Source of the DNA: Triticum aestivum
Taxonomy: Eukaryota > Streptophyta > Magnoliopsida > Poales > Poaceae
DNA length: 64,000 bases
Direction of reading: 5' to 3'
Assembly (NCBI RefSeq): GCF_018294505.1
Contig: NC_057802.1
Coordinates: 317,100,921 to 317,164,920, forward strand
Position 1 is the first letter of the stretch. Each line of letters begins with the position of its first letter. Both the position numbers and the translations under genes were made by a program. The notes beneath the pieces are model-generated. The model searched no databases, was not told where the DNA came from, and was given only the letters and a program-made list of their open reading frames with translations. Positions 33,300 to 45,300 of this stretch are shown here, piece after piece.

Positions 33300-34090
33300 C
33301 TTGGCTGGGCCCCCGGGCGGTCGGGCCTCGTCTGCGGCGGGGTGGGGTTCCGGCGGCGGTCAGGGGCGGCACGTGGCGTGATCTGGGAGCGGGGTGCGGA
33401 CGGGAGGTGAACCGGCCGGGGGAGATGGGGAAGATTTTGGTTGGGGGTGGGGATTGGGGAACGCGGTGGGGATTGGGGACAACATCAGCGGGACGCGATG
33501 GGCGTTGCTGCGGGACGCGTCGAGGAAGGAGGTGGTGGCGGGACGTGCCGCTGCAGGACGGGGAGGAGGTGGCGGCGGCGAGGAGATGAGGGAGGGGGTG
33601 GATCTGGCCGCCGCCATGGCCATGGCCGTGCCATGCGGCTAGGTTGGTGGGCGTCGAAGAGGGCGGAGCACAGTCGCCGCCGCCGCGCCGGAATTGGTGG
33701 GAACACCACCCTCGAAACCCTAGCCATGGGAAGGGGTTGGGGATGAGCTACCGGGGCCGCGAGAGGCGGATCTGGCCGGAGGGGAGGGAAGAGCGGAGGT
33801 AGGGGAGCTCGGATCTGGGTTGCGCACTAGCGAGGCCCGCCGGAACACGCTGGAACAAGGGGCATAGGTGGCGGCGGCAAGGGTTTCGGGCGAGGGATTG
33901 TGAGGGAGCGAGGGGCGGAGAAAGAAAGGAGGCAGAGAAAGAAAGGAGACGGGGGGTGGATGGAAAACGTCCACGAGTACAGCTTAGGTGGGCTCGGGGT
34001 TGGTGTGGTGGGCCGAGGACTGCCGTTGGATCCGCGAGCATCCGACGGTGTTCCATGCACGATCCGCGTGAGACATCCACGGACCAATCA
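33300..34090 (-). other. GC-rich region before the SRP54 fragment, perhaps its captured promoter and leader
   Basis: GC content is high up to about 33870 and there are gagagaaagaaagg runs near 33920. Several open frames on both strands here are low-complexity and not called. No TATA box is clear. Origin from the host gene is an inference. Confidence 0.35.
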
Positions 34091-34199
34091 GAATGCAGTA
34101 CCACGTTATGACCATTTAAATTGGTCGTAGTTGACTAAAAATAGCGTGTTAAAATCATATCAGCTATTTTATGACCTGAGAAAATTCAAAAAGAAAATG

Positions 34200-36595
34200 A
34201 CAAACCTAGTCATTGTGTCACCAAATGTCAATAAGTTTTCAGGAAAAGTAACAAACATGAAATAAGATAAATATCTTAAAAAATATGTCATGAGAAATGA
34301 GTTTTTTGGCAAAAAAAACATTTTCCATTTTTTGAGTGCCCAAAATGAGTTTTTTTGTGAAGGACCTACCAAATATTTGTTGCAAAATTGGACCAAATCA
34401 TTTTTATAAATATTAGGCCATATTCAATGCACAATTGACAAAATGGTTGGCTACCAAAAGCTTTCGATCCACCTCTAGTGAAAAAGACAAAACCCTGCCG
34501 ATTCAGCAGGAACCAAGACAAATTTGAACTGCAGCTGCCTCATAGTTTGCTCTTTGATTTTTCCAAAAATCATTTCTAGGTACATAAGTATCTATTTAAT
34601 CATAGAAACACAAAAAGTTGTCCAAGATTCAACCACTAGCTAGGAACGGTCATGCCCGCCGTTTTGACCGCATTTTGAAACGGACATAAAAAATTCAAAA
34701 AAATCAAAAAAATTAGAAAAGCTTCGCATTGTGTCATTACATGTGACCAAGTTACCAGGTAAAATAATAAACTAGTAATACGACAATTATTTTTAAAAAG
34801 TGTTCTAAAAAACGAGCTATCAAGTGTGAAGATGCATGGCTTTCAACCCAAATGCTCAATCTTATGGCCACATTCATGGCATAGTTTGTTCAAATGATCT
34901 CATATTGTGCACAAGGGTGCATATTGGAATGACAAACAATGTTGCCTAAGGAAGTTTTCATTTTCTTTGGACGGAAATTTCATTTTCCATTTTTCGAGTG
35001 CCCAAAATGAGTTTTTTTGTAAAGGACCTACCATATATTTGTTTCAAAATTGTACCAAGTCAATTTTCTAAAATACTAGGACATATTTAATGCACAATTG
35101 ACCAAATGGTTGGGTGTAAAAATTTTTGATCCACCTCTCATGAAAAAGACAAATTTCCGCCGATTCAGTTGGAAGCGGGTCAAATTTGAACTGCAGCTGC
35201 CTCATAGTTTGCTCTTTATTTTTTCCAAAAATCATTTCTAGGTAGATAAGTATCTATTTAATAATAGAAACACAAATGGTTTTCCAAGATTCAACCACTA
35301 GCTAGGAATGGTCATGCCCGCCGTTTTGACTGCATTTTGAAACGGGCATAAAAAATTCAAAAAAAATCAAAAATTTGCAAAACCTTCACATTGTGTCATT
35401 ATATGTGGCCAAGTTACCAGCAAAAATTATAAACTTGTAATACGGCAATTATTTTAAAAAAGTGTTCTCAGAAACGAGCTATCAAGTGTGGAGATGCATG
35501 GCTTTCAACCCAAATGCTCAATCTTATGCCCACATTCATGACATAGTTTGTTCAAATGATCTTATATTGTGCATAAGGGTGCATCTTGGAATGACAAACA
35601 ATGTTGCCTAAGGAAGTTTTCATTTTCTTTGGATGAAAAATTCATTTTCCAATTTCCGAGTGCCCAAATGATTTTTTTGTGAAGGACCTACCATATATTT
35701 GTTGCAAAATTGGACCAAATCAATTTTCTAAAATACTAGGACATATTTAATGCACAATTGACAAAATTGTTGGGTGTAAAAAGTTTCGATCCACCTCTCG
35801 TGAAAAAGACAATTTTCCGCCGATTTAGTTGGAAGCGGGTCAAATTTGAACTGCAGCTGCCTCATAGTTTACTATTTATTTTTTCCAAAAATTATTTCTA
35901 GTTACATAAGTTTTTATCCTATTTAATCATAGAAACACAAAAAAAATCCAAGATTCAACCACTAGCTAGGAACGGTCATGCCCGCGGTTTTGACCGCATT
36001 TTGAAATGGGCACAAAAATTCAAAAAAATCAAAAAACTGCAAAACCTTCGCATTGTGTCATTATATGTGGCCAAGTTACAGAAAAAATTATAAACTTGTA
36101 ATACGACAATTATTTTAAAAAAGTGTTCTCAGAAACGAGCTATCAAGTGTGAAGATGCATGGCTTTCAACCCAAATGCTCAATCTTATGCCCACATTCAT
36201 GACATAGTTTGTTCAAATGATCTTATATTGTGCATAAGGGTGCATCTTGGAATGACAAACAATGTTGCCTAAGGAAGTTTTCATTTTCTTTGGATGAAAA
36301 ATTCATTTTCCATTTTATGAGTGCCCAAAATGAATTTTTTTTGTGAAGGACCTACCATATATTTGTTGAAAAATTGGACCAAATCAATTTTCTAAAATAC
36401 TAGGACATATTTAATGCACAATTGACAAAATGGTTGGGTGTCAAAAGTTTCGATCCACCTGTCGTGAAAGAGACAAATTTTGGCCGAGTCAGCTGGAAGC
36501 GGGTCAAATTTGAACTGCAGCTGCCTCATAGTTTGCTATTTACTTTTTTCCAAAAATCATTTCTAGTTACATAAGTACCTATTTAATCATAAATA
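34200..36595 (+). repeat. 662-bp tandem array, three full copies and a partial one
   Basis: The block gagtgcccaaaatgag falls at 34334, 34996, 35658 and 36319, a spacing of 661-662 bp. Other shared blocks are tgaactgcagctgcctcata, caaccactagctaggaa, and gatgcatggctttcaaccc. It is AT-rich and non-coding. It is a typical internal amplification in a CACTA element. Confidence 0.95.
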
Positions 36596-36599
36596 CATG

Positions 36600-37370
36600 G
36601 TTTTGTGGCAATACGTCAAGGTTTGGACGGTGCCGAGGGCCCCAACTCTAGAGCGCGTAAAGTCGCATGCCCGCCGCGTGGTCACCGCGTGACCGTGGCG
36701 TTGCCATGTGTTCTGGGCGGCCTAGGAATGTCTAGTGGGTTGGGAACTCCCCAGGTAGGTGCTAGGAAGAAAATTACAACATAAGATTCTCACGAGGAGA
36801 CCGATCGATGCTCAAACATGAATTAGCAGCCAAGTGTTTGATTAGCGGTACGGGAAATGCACATGGCTAATGGGCGTGAGTTTTGGCTGAGGATGATCAG
36901 TTACTAAGAAGACCGTCTTCACAAAATTTCAGCTTAAAAGGAGGAGCCTAGGTGGTACTTGCTTTGCAAAGTACCACACTGGACATAAATACGAATGTTG
37001 AAGCTGGGCTCAAAATAATGAATGGATTGAGCTGGCATTGTGTGGAGGATGGTTATTTGGGCATAGGAAAGCAGTGTAGAAAATGGATACTATTTGGATA
37101 TGCCAAAGTGGTACTTCCTTCACAATGCTCTTCTCTGGACAAATTAGGAAAATGAATATTGTTGAGTTATTTTTGAACTAGGCAAGGAAGGTCTTTTTAC
37201 ATATTTGACGAATATATGACCCAAAGATTTTATGAGATTTTTTTGGTAATTTTTGGAATGACAGAAATATAGGTTGCTTCACAACCTGGGGCAAAAATTG
37301 ACACATGGACATGACACATAGGCAAAACTGATGAGGTGGCACCTAGTCCTAGCAACCCACCACAATTTAC
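36600..37370 (+). other. non-coding interior of the CACTA element
   Basis: No gene seen. A gtggtacttgctttgcaaag block with an inverse half and gtggtacttccttcacaat occur near 36951 and 37110. No function is assigned. Confidence 0.4.
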
Positions 37371-37618
37371 AAGGTTATGACCATCTATATTGGTCGTGAT
37401 CAGCTAGAAATAAGACAGCGGACTAGTGCTATCTGCTTTATGACCATTTCGTGTAAGGAAATTGCGACCTTTCTGACCAAAATGGTCGTTATAGTTTAGG
37501 GTTTGGAGCCCCCCGAACAGCTTTTGACCAATTGGTCTGAAATGGTCATAGATCTATGACCAATTCTTCCAGGGTCACTGACAGAAGGTCACTAGTTGAC
37601 ATATTTCTTGTAGTGAAC

Positions 37619-40600
37619 TTAGTTGGCCCACAAGTTAGCCTCCCACTATTGTAGGTCCCAGCTAGCACGGGGAGTATTCATTTTTTGTGTGTAATAAGGA
37701 GGCACTTCCTTGCGTGCGAAGATATAGCTGGTGGGTCCGAGCTGTCAGCGGCGGTAACGTTTTTTCGTGAAATACAGAGGCCCTTTCGGTGGGTCCCAGA
37801 TGTCAGGTGGAGGAATCATTATTTTGCGCGTAATAAGGAGGCATTTCCTTGCGTGCGGCCATGGACCCAGCTGTCCGCCTCTCCATGTACAGTCCACTTC
37901 AGATGCATGTTGGTCATTGACCACGTTGACCAGGCCGCACCGAGAGCACCAGGGCGGTGGACGACGGTGAGGCCTAGGAAGGGAACGACACGGAGGCAGG
38001 GAAGACTCAGCAGTTGTTTCCCACGTGGAGGGGAGTACGACTGTACGAGGGTTTACTGGTTCGTCTGCCATCACCGGAGAATAACAGCAGGTGTGGGTGA
38101 GTAGAGGGATGGCTAGGCCAGCGATGGGAGTACGGTGGGGTGCTGAGGCCTGCGCGGCAGCACAGCTGGCCGCGGGGAGGAGGGAGCAGGCAGTCCCGCC
38201 GACGCTTGTTTGAGCGGCTGGAGTAGGAAGAGCGGAGATTGAAGAAGCACGACGACCGTTGGATGGACATCCAACAGTCACTGCTTGTGCGTCAACCTTG
38301 TTTTTAGGAAAGCCTCAAATCTGTGGAAAACAGCATACAACCCATCTGCCATTATTTCTAATAATTTATAGCCCATTTGCTAATTCTTAAGGGTTTTTTT
38401 GGAGCCCATATTCTTTTTGTTAGTATTACAGCCCATATTGTGGCCACGGTTAAAAAATTGTATGAAATTTTGCATATTTCGGTGCGGTCCGAACTGTTTT
38501 TAATCCCAAAATTTCGAGTCACATTCAAACTGATTTTAAAAATAAATGTATATCAATATAAAATCGAACAAATTGTCCACGCATAAAAATCAATGCAATT
38601 TAAAATCTCGAAATCAAATAAAAAATTTGAATGCCGGTTTGATGTGTTTTAAAAATGTACAGCCCATTTCTCATTACTCATAGGCCATTTTCTCGGCCAG
38701 CCGAATGAAACTCTCCTCGTCTTGAAAGATTTGCAGCCCAACAGGCCTGACAAAGCGACTTACATGGAAAATCACAAAAAACTGGGCTGTGGTCGTGGAC
38801 CCAGCTGTCAGCCTCTCCACATACAGTACTCTTCCAATGGAAGTCGGTCGTTGACCACATTGACCACGCCACGCCGAGAGCACCAAGGCGGTGGACGACG
38901 GGGAGGCCTAGGAAGGGGACGACGCGGAGCCGGGGAAGATGCGGCAGTGGATGCCCACGCGGAGAGGACTACGAGGGTTCACTTGTTCGGCTGCGGTGTG
39001 AGGCTGCCGTCGTCGCAGAATAACAGGGGGTGTGGGATGCCCTGGCCAGCGATGGGAGTATTAGGGGGCGGTGAGGCCTCCACGGCATCACAGCCGGCCA
39101 CGAGAGGCAGGAGCATGCGGCACGACCGGCGCTGGTTTGGGCGGCAGCAGCAAGAAGACCAGAGGTTGAAGAAGCACTACGGCTGTTGGATGGACATTGT
39201 ACGGTCACTGGAGCTAGAATCGTTCATATTGACTAAGTTGAAAAAGCCCTCCATCCCCGACAACTTAGTTGGCCCACAAGTCAGCCTCCCACTATTGTGG
39301 GTCCCAGCTAGCAGGGGGATATTCATTTTTTGTGCGTAATAAGGAGGCACTTCCTTGTGTGCGAAGATATAGCTGGTGGGTCCGAGCTGTCAACGGCGGT
39401 AACATTTTTTTTCACGAAATACAGAGGCCCTTTCAGTGGGTCCCAGATGTTCGGTGGAGGAATCATTATTTTGCGCATAATAAGGAGGAATTTCCTTCCG
39501 TGCGGCCGTGGACCCAGCTGTCCGCCTCTCCATGTACAGTCCACTTCAGATGCATGTCGATCGTTGACCACATTGACCAGGCCGCACCGAGAGCACCAGG
39601 GCGGTGGACGACGGTGAGGCCTAGGAAGGGAACGACATGGAGGCAGGGAAGACTCGGCAGTTGTTTCCCACGCGGAGGGGAGTACGACTGTACGAGGGTT
39701 TACTGGTTCGTCTGCCATCATCGGAGAATAACAGCAGGTGTGGGTGAGTAGAGGGCTGGCTAGGCCAGCAATGGGAGTACGGTGGGGTGGTGAGGCCTAC
39801 GCGGCAGCACAGCCGGCCGCGGGGAGGAGGGAGAAGGCAGTCCTGCCGACGCTTGTTTGAGCGGCTGGAGCAGGAAGAGCGGAGATTGAAGAAGCACGAT
39901 GGCCGTTGGATGGACATCCAACAGTCACTGCTTGTGCGTCAACCTTTTTTAGGAAAGCCTCAAATCTGAGTCACATTCAAACTGATTTTAAAAATAAATG
40001 TATATCAATATAAAATCCAAAAAATTGTCCACGCATAAAAAACAATGCAATTTAAAATCTCAAAATGAAATAAAAAATTTGAAACTAATTGCCGGTTTGA
40101 TGTGTTTTAAAAATGTACAACCCATTTCTCATTACTCATAGGCCATTTTCTCGGCCAGCCGAACGAAGCTCTCCTCGTCTTGAAAGATTTGCAGCCCAAC
40201 AGGTCTGACAAAGCGACTTACTTGACAAATCACAAAAAACTAGGCTGTGGTCGTGGACCCAGCTGCGGCCGTGGACCCAGCTGTCAGCCTTTCCACGTAC
40301 AGTACTCTTCCGATGGAAGTCGGTCGTTGACCACATTGACCACGCCGCGTCGAGAGCACCAAGGTGGTGGACGACGGGGAGGCCTAGGAAGGGGACGACG
40401 CGGAGCCGGGGAAGACGCGGCAGTGGATGCCCACGCGGAGAGGAGTACGAAGGTTCACTTGTTCGGCTGCGGTGTGAAGCTGCCGTCGTCGCAGAATAAC
40501 AGGGGGTGTGGGTGAAGAGGGATGCCCTAGCCAGCGGTGGGAGTAGTAGGGGGCGGTGAGGCCTCCGCGACATCACAGCCGGCCATGGGAGGCAGGAGCA

Positions 40601-40947
40601 CGCGGCACCACCGGCGCTGGTTTGGGCGGCTGCAGCAAGAAGACCAGAGGTTGAAGAAGCACTACGGCCGTTGGATGAACATCTACGGTAACTGGAGCTA
40701 GAATCGTTCATATTGACTAAGTTGACAAAGCCCTCCATCCCCGTCAACTTGGTAGGCCCACAAGTCAGCCTCCCACTATGCTGGGTTCCAGCTGGCAGGG
40801 GGAGTATTCATTTTTTTGTGCGTAATAAGGAGGCACTTCCTTGCGTGCGAAGATAGCTGGTGGGTCCGACATGTCAGCGGGGGCACGTTTTTTTCGCGAA
40901 ATACAGAGGCCCTTCCGGTGGGTCCCAGATGTCAGGTGGAGGAATCA
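37619..40947 (+). repeat. tandem array of about 1.5-1.65 kb units (two alternating modules)
   Basis: Module Y starts ttagttggcccacaag at 37619 and 39265, with a partial copy at 40749. Module X (cttccaatggaagtcggtcg to ccctccatcccc) ends at about 39261 and 40745, and on the left at 29750. The first unit (37619-39264) is 1,646 bp and the second (39265-40748) is 1,484 bp; the second lacks about 180 bp between caaatctg and gagtcacattc that are present in the first (38334-38515). Many blocks (ggaagactcggcag, gacatccaacagtcactgc) agree. Open frames in it are repeated as a set and are not gene evidence. Confidence 0.9.
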
Positions 40948-41094
40948 AAGACTTGAGAAGGCGTACAGAACAAGCTAGTGTACCAGTAAAGAGACGTTGC
41001 TGAGTTTTAGAAAAAAGAGAGATGTGCTCCTGTGGCTGGTTCGAATCCAAACCTAGACTATGACTATATATGGTGCTATGCTACACCGCAAGTA

Positions 41095-41853
41095 ATGAAA
41101 CTGACACATCCAACGTTCGCTTCTCCTCTTCTCTACTTACTCTGCCTAGCATCAGAAGCTCTGGCCGCAGCAACCATGTCCGCTGGCTACTCGTCCACCT
41201 GCTCTTCAGCATGCAACAACCAAATATGCGCCAAGTCGCCACCCGTACCATCGCCTGTGGGTCTCATCACACCCCCGCCGGCACGCGCACCGCAGCCGGT
41301 TGCTCATCGCAACCCGCTGCCATTGGTTTGGTGCCACTGCTGCAAATCACGCAGAGTCATCCATCGCGTCTCAACCACAATCCTCAACCCTGGTCGAGTC
41401 TTCTACAAATGCCCGAATCATGGGGTAATAATATGTTTAAGTGTTCTTCTGCTGCTTTCAGTTGCTGATTTTTTTAATAGTTTGGTTGCTGATCTTCCAA
41501 TTTGATTGGTGTAGAAAAGGGAAGATTCGTGTGATTTGTATTTCTCGGAAGTTGCTGATGTGGGGGAGTGCAACTAGCTGATTATTTGGTTAGCCGAGGA
41601 ATCCCAATACCAGCAGGTTGGGGTGTTGGACAAGTAACTGAAGGAACAGCAGAAGAGGAAGATGCAGAGCAGAAGGTTAAACATGTAGTTCCTCTGATCA
41701 TGGCCAAGCAACAGCTGCTGAATGGCCTTGACAGCAATGAGGAGATGAAAGAGCTTGTGAAGATAATGGGCAAAATCGATGTGCTCTATCGGATGATTGT
41801 CTCTTTATTTGCAGTGTATGTATCACTCGTGATGTATTCAGTGGCTATGACAT
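41095..41853 (+). pseudogene. GRF-type zinc-finger gene remnant, frameshifted
   Basis: The frame from ATG 41095 (or, likelier, the internal ATG at 41176, MSAGYSSTCSSACNNQICAK) leads into CHCCKSRRVIHRVSTTILN, then PGRVFYKCPNHG, the core of a GRF-type zinc finger. A GTAATAAT donor follows at 41425 and an acceptor TGTAG near 41513. The second exon reads REDSCDLYFSEVADVGE, then shifts frame near 41565-41570 into LADYLVSRGIPIPAGWG and a helical stretch ending VAMT and TGA at 41851-41853. GRF fingers bind single-stranded nucleic acid in other proteins. The hydrophobic stretch LYLLCLASEALAAA before MSAG could be noise. It may be captured cargo. Confidence 0.6.
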
Positions 41854-42362
41854 GAGCACTTTGCTGAAACTAGTAATGAATGAAACATGTGTAGCAGGCT
41901 GGGCGTAGTGTTGTGAACATCTAATGATTTCTATTAACGGAAATCAGGGGGTATCCCCTTTTGCTCATAAATAAATAAATAGCAGAGGCCCTTTTGGTAA
42001 TAAATAAATAAATTAGTAGAGGCCCTATCGGGTCAGCTTTATTCTCATTCGAAGATGTCGAGCAAATTGCAGTCCAACAGCAAACTATGTCATCAAATTC
42101 AAGTTTCACAGCCAAATATGAGTACAACTAAACAACAATGTCATCATGTTTTAGTCGTCATACAATCACCAAACATAAATCAGCATAAATAACAAGTGAT
42201 GTTCTCACAGGAAAATACTAAACAACATGTTCATCAGGTTTCAGTTGTCATAGCAAACACAATTTCACATAGTAGATAAAAAACGTCTTCTGACAGGCAA
42301 ATACGACAAAAGCAATGTAATCAGCATCCGCAGCAGCAGCGTCAACATCTTCGCCATGTGTA

Positions 42363-45300
42363 TCAGTCTGAATCGTAATTCCCCACGGTGTCATCTTCTT
42401 CTTCGTCCTCAACGTCCTCGAACGTTGGCTTCTTCTTGATCAACTCTTGTATGTCCACAACACGACAGGCAATCTTTTCGCCGGCGTCATTGACGTGATG
42501 GCTCTCAAAGATATTAGGAACATCTGTGTTATCTTGTACATCAAGAGCACTGTAAGCATCATCTTGTTGTGCAACTTCATTAAATGAATTCCTCTGCTCA
42601 AACATTTGCAATACTCTCCAGTCATCGCTACGTGCAAATGTGTCTTCCAAGAAAAATATCTGTGTTGCTTGATTTGCCAAAATAAAAGGCTCGTTGGTCT
42701 GGTACGCCGCCTTGACATTGATGGATTTGAAATAATCATCAGCTCTGGGTTTTGCGATCCTGGAAAACAGGTTATACCAACGACAGCACAACAGAACCAC
42801 ACACCGATGATCCTCAAAACTGGAGATATACTGCAACTGAACAATGTCTGTTATGTTAGCATACATTTCAGTTGTCTCTTTGTCATACGTATCCGTGCTC
42901 ATGATGGCACTGTTTTGTGTCTTCCTGCCTTCGTCTCGTGCAAAGGTGTTGTAGCGCACATCTCCAACAACGCAAGATTCATAATGTCTTACCCGAGTAT
43001 CAGGACCCATTGCTAGTGAGTAAAGGACATCATCAACTGCCTGCCCATCCTCCCGCATCTTCTTAACCTATGGTTAGAAAATAGACAAGTTGATCATCTT
43101 ATGTACTCAATATATTAAAAAAAACTGACAGTGCAATTCAAAAGCTTACATGGCTCTTGAACCATTTCGCAAATCCTGCCATAACCAGTTTGCCAATGTT
43201 TCTTGGATTTTGCGGCAGTAACTCCTTTTTGTAGATGCTTCACAACATAGTGATCGTGTCAAACATCTAAATATATAAGAATGTGCTGCAAGTTTACTAG
43301 ATTACGATGTATAAGCTGCAGTACTTAGCACTTACTTGATATAAGGTAGTATCTCAGGATAGTTATTCAACACATACCAAACCATTTTGTCCAAATCTTT
43401 AGGTTTGTCCTCTTGTCGACTCTTCCCTGTAACTCGAACAAAATAATCAAAAGCATTCAGGCCGGGATTGTCTTCATCCACCTCTTTGCTAAGTTGATCA
43501 CTTGTTTCAATGTAGGGATAATTGTATTCATACCCTTAGTTGTGTCCCCCTCAACCAAAATGCCCCTAGTTTTTGAAAACACGTGGTCTTGCCCAACCTA
43601 CTTTGTCGTCTTGTGCTTTTGCCCTTTGACCATTTGACCGTCACTTTGAAAACTTCATAACTAATTCATACTAAATCCGAAAAAATACAAATAAGATGCC
43701 AAAATGTTCCGAGAAACATCACCTATATGTCAATGTCACTTGCATTCACGATAAAAGTGTTGGTAAGTGGCCATTCGAGTTTTAGCTCTTATCATACCAC
43801 CATGAACAGTAAAATATAAAAAATTCAAAAAATTCAAGAAAAAATTGGTGGCAAAGTATTGCAAATGTTTTAAGTGCTTGCCAAGTTTCATGAGGGAATG
43901 ACATTCGTGGAAGTCGTGGCAAAAATAATAATCTATATTCGAGTGTTTATTGTTTTTTTGCCACGACTTCCACGAATGTCATTCCCTCATGAAACTTGGC
44001 AAGCACCTAAAACATTTGCAATACTTTGCCACCAATTTTTTCTTGATTTTTTTGAATTTTTTAGATTTTACTGTTCATGGTGATATGATAAGAGCTAAAA
44101 ATCGAATGGCCACTTACCAACACTTTTGTCTTGAATGCAAGTGACATTGACATATAGGTGATGTTTCTCGGAACATTTTGGCATCTTATTTGTATTTTTC
44201 AGATTTAGTATGAATTAGTTATGAAGTTTTCAAAGTTACGGTCAAAGGGCAAAAGCACAAGACGAGAAAGTAGGTTGGGCAAGACCATGTGTTTTCAAAA
44301 ACTAGGGGCATATCGGTTGAGGGGGACACAACTAAGGGTATGAATACAATTATCCCTTCAATGTATTTTGAGCAGAATGTCAACGCTTCTGTAGCAATGT
44401 AGGCTTCTGCAATGGAACCCTCGGGTCTAGCTCTGTTCCTAACATAGCCGTTGAAAGTGCCTAGCCGCCTTTCATTAGGGTACATCCAGCCATACTGTAC
44501 TGGACCTCTAAGTAGTGCCTCATCAGGTAGATGAACAGCCAAATGCACCATCACATCAAAGAAGGCTGGAGGATATATCTTCTCAAGGTCGCATAGGATA
44601 GTTGGTATCTTGTCTCTAAGACGCTCCAAAGCATCTATCCTGATATTTCTACTACAGAGTTCCCTGAAGAATTGTCCCAACTCTGCAACTGTTCTGTATA
44701 AGTCAGGGCGGCCCAATCCTCTAAGGATAACAGGTAAAACCCTTTGAAGTAGGACGTGGCAGTCATGAGTTTTCAACCCTTGTACCTTGTTTCCATCTGC
44801 ACTGACTCTCCTTTCAGGGTTGGAAGCAAATCCATGTGGGAATCTCACACGTGACAGGACCTCGCAGAATTCTTTTCTTTTTACCTTGTCCAAGACGTAC
44901 ACAGCTGGTGCCATATCCCATGGTTTACCTTCATCTTGCACCTGCAAATCCTGTCTTATACCCAGGTGTGTCAAATCAATCCTAGATTTTAAGGTATCTT
45001 TCGTCTTGCCTTCAATATTAAGAAGTGTGCCGATAATGCTGTCACATATATTTTTCTCGATGTGCATCACATCAAGATTATGCCGAAGATCCAAATCTTA
45101 CCAATACTCCAAGTCCCACAAAGTGGACCTGCGGGTAAACAATAATCTCTCTTCTGCCCTGCCACGCTTCCTTTTCCCGCTACCATTACCAGGATGGTTT
45201 CCTGGTGTAATATGTCTGACCTTCTCTAATTCCACTTGCAACTCATCGGCGGTGAGCCTCTTTGGCGCATCACGGTTTTCATGCTTTGCATTGAACACAT

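Larger units (their letters stand above)
29751..37615 (-). mobile_element. complete CACTA element, non-autonomous, carrying an SRP54 fragment
   Basis: Left end CACTACAAGAAATATGTCAA at 29751; right end ...TTCTTGTAGTG at 37615, the inverse. The first 29 bases of the two termini match with one mismatch. The 3-bp target duplication is AAC on both sides (29748-29750 and 37616-37618). Subterminal gaccaaaaacaggtc-like and ggtcgttgg-like blocks lie at both ends and again at about 34100-34180. It has no transposase. The inside holds an SRP54 gene fragment (32888-33299), a 662-bp tandem array (34200-36595), and otherwise AT-rich non-coding sequence. The strand is given as that of the SRP54 piece. It would need a transposase supplied by another element. 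Confidence 0.95.

Noticed and set aside
33394..33746. Overlapping plus and minus frames upstream of the SRP54 piece
   Set aside because: GC-rich sequence keeps all frames open; only the 33299 frame has homology.
37685..39751. Matching open frames of 139-205 codons in the tandem array
   Set aside because: They recur because the array units are copies; no domain, start context or splice site supports them.
43413..44144. Plus-strand frames in the foldback element
   Set aside because: They lie in the arms and their pairs are mirrored in the other arm; no domain.
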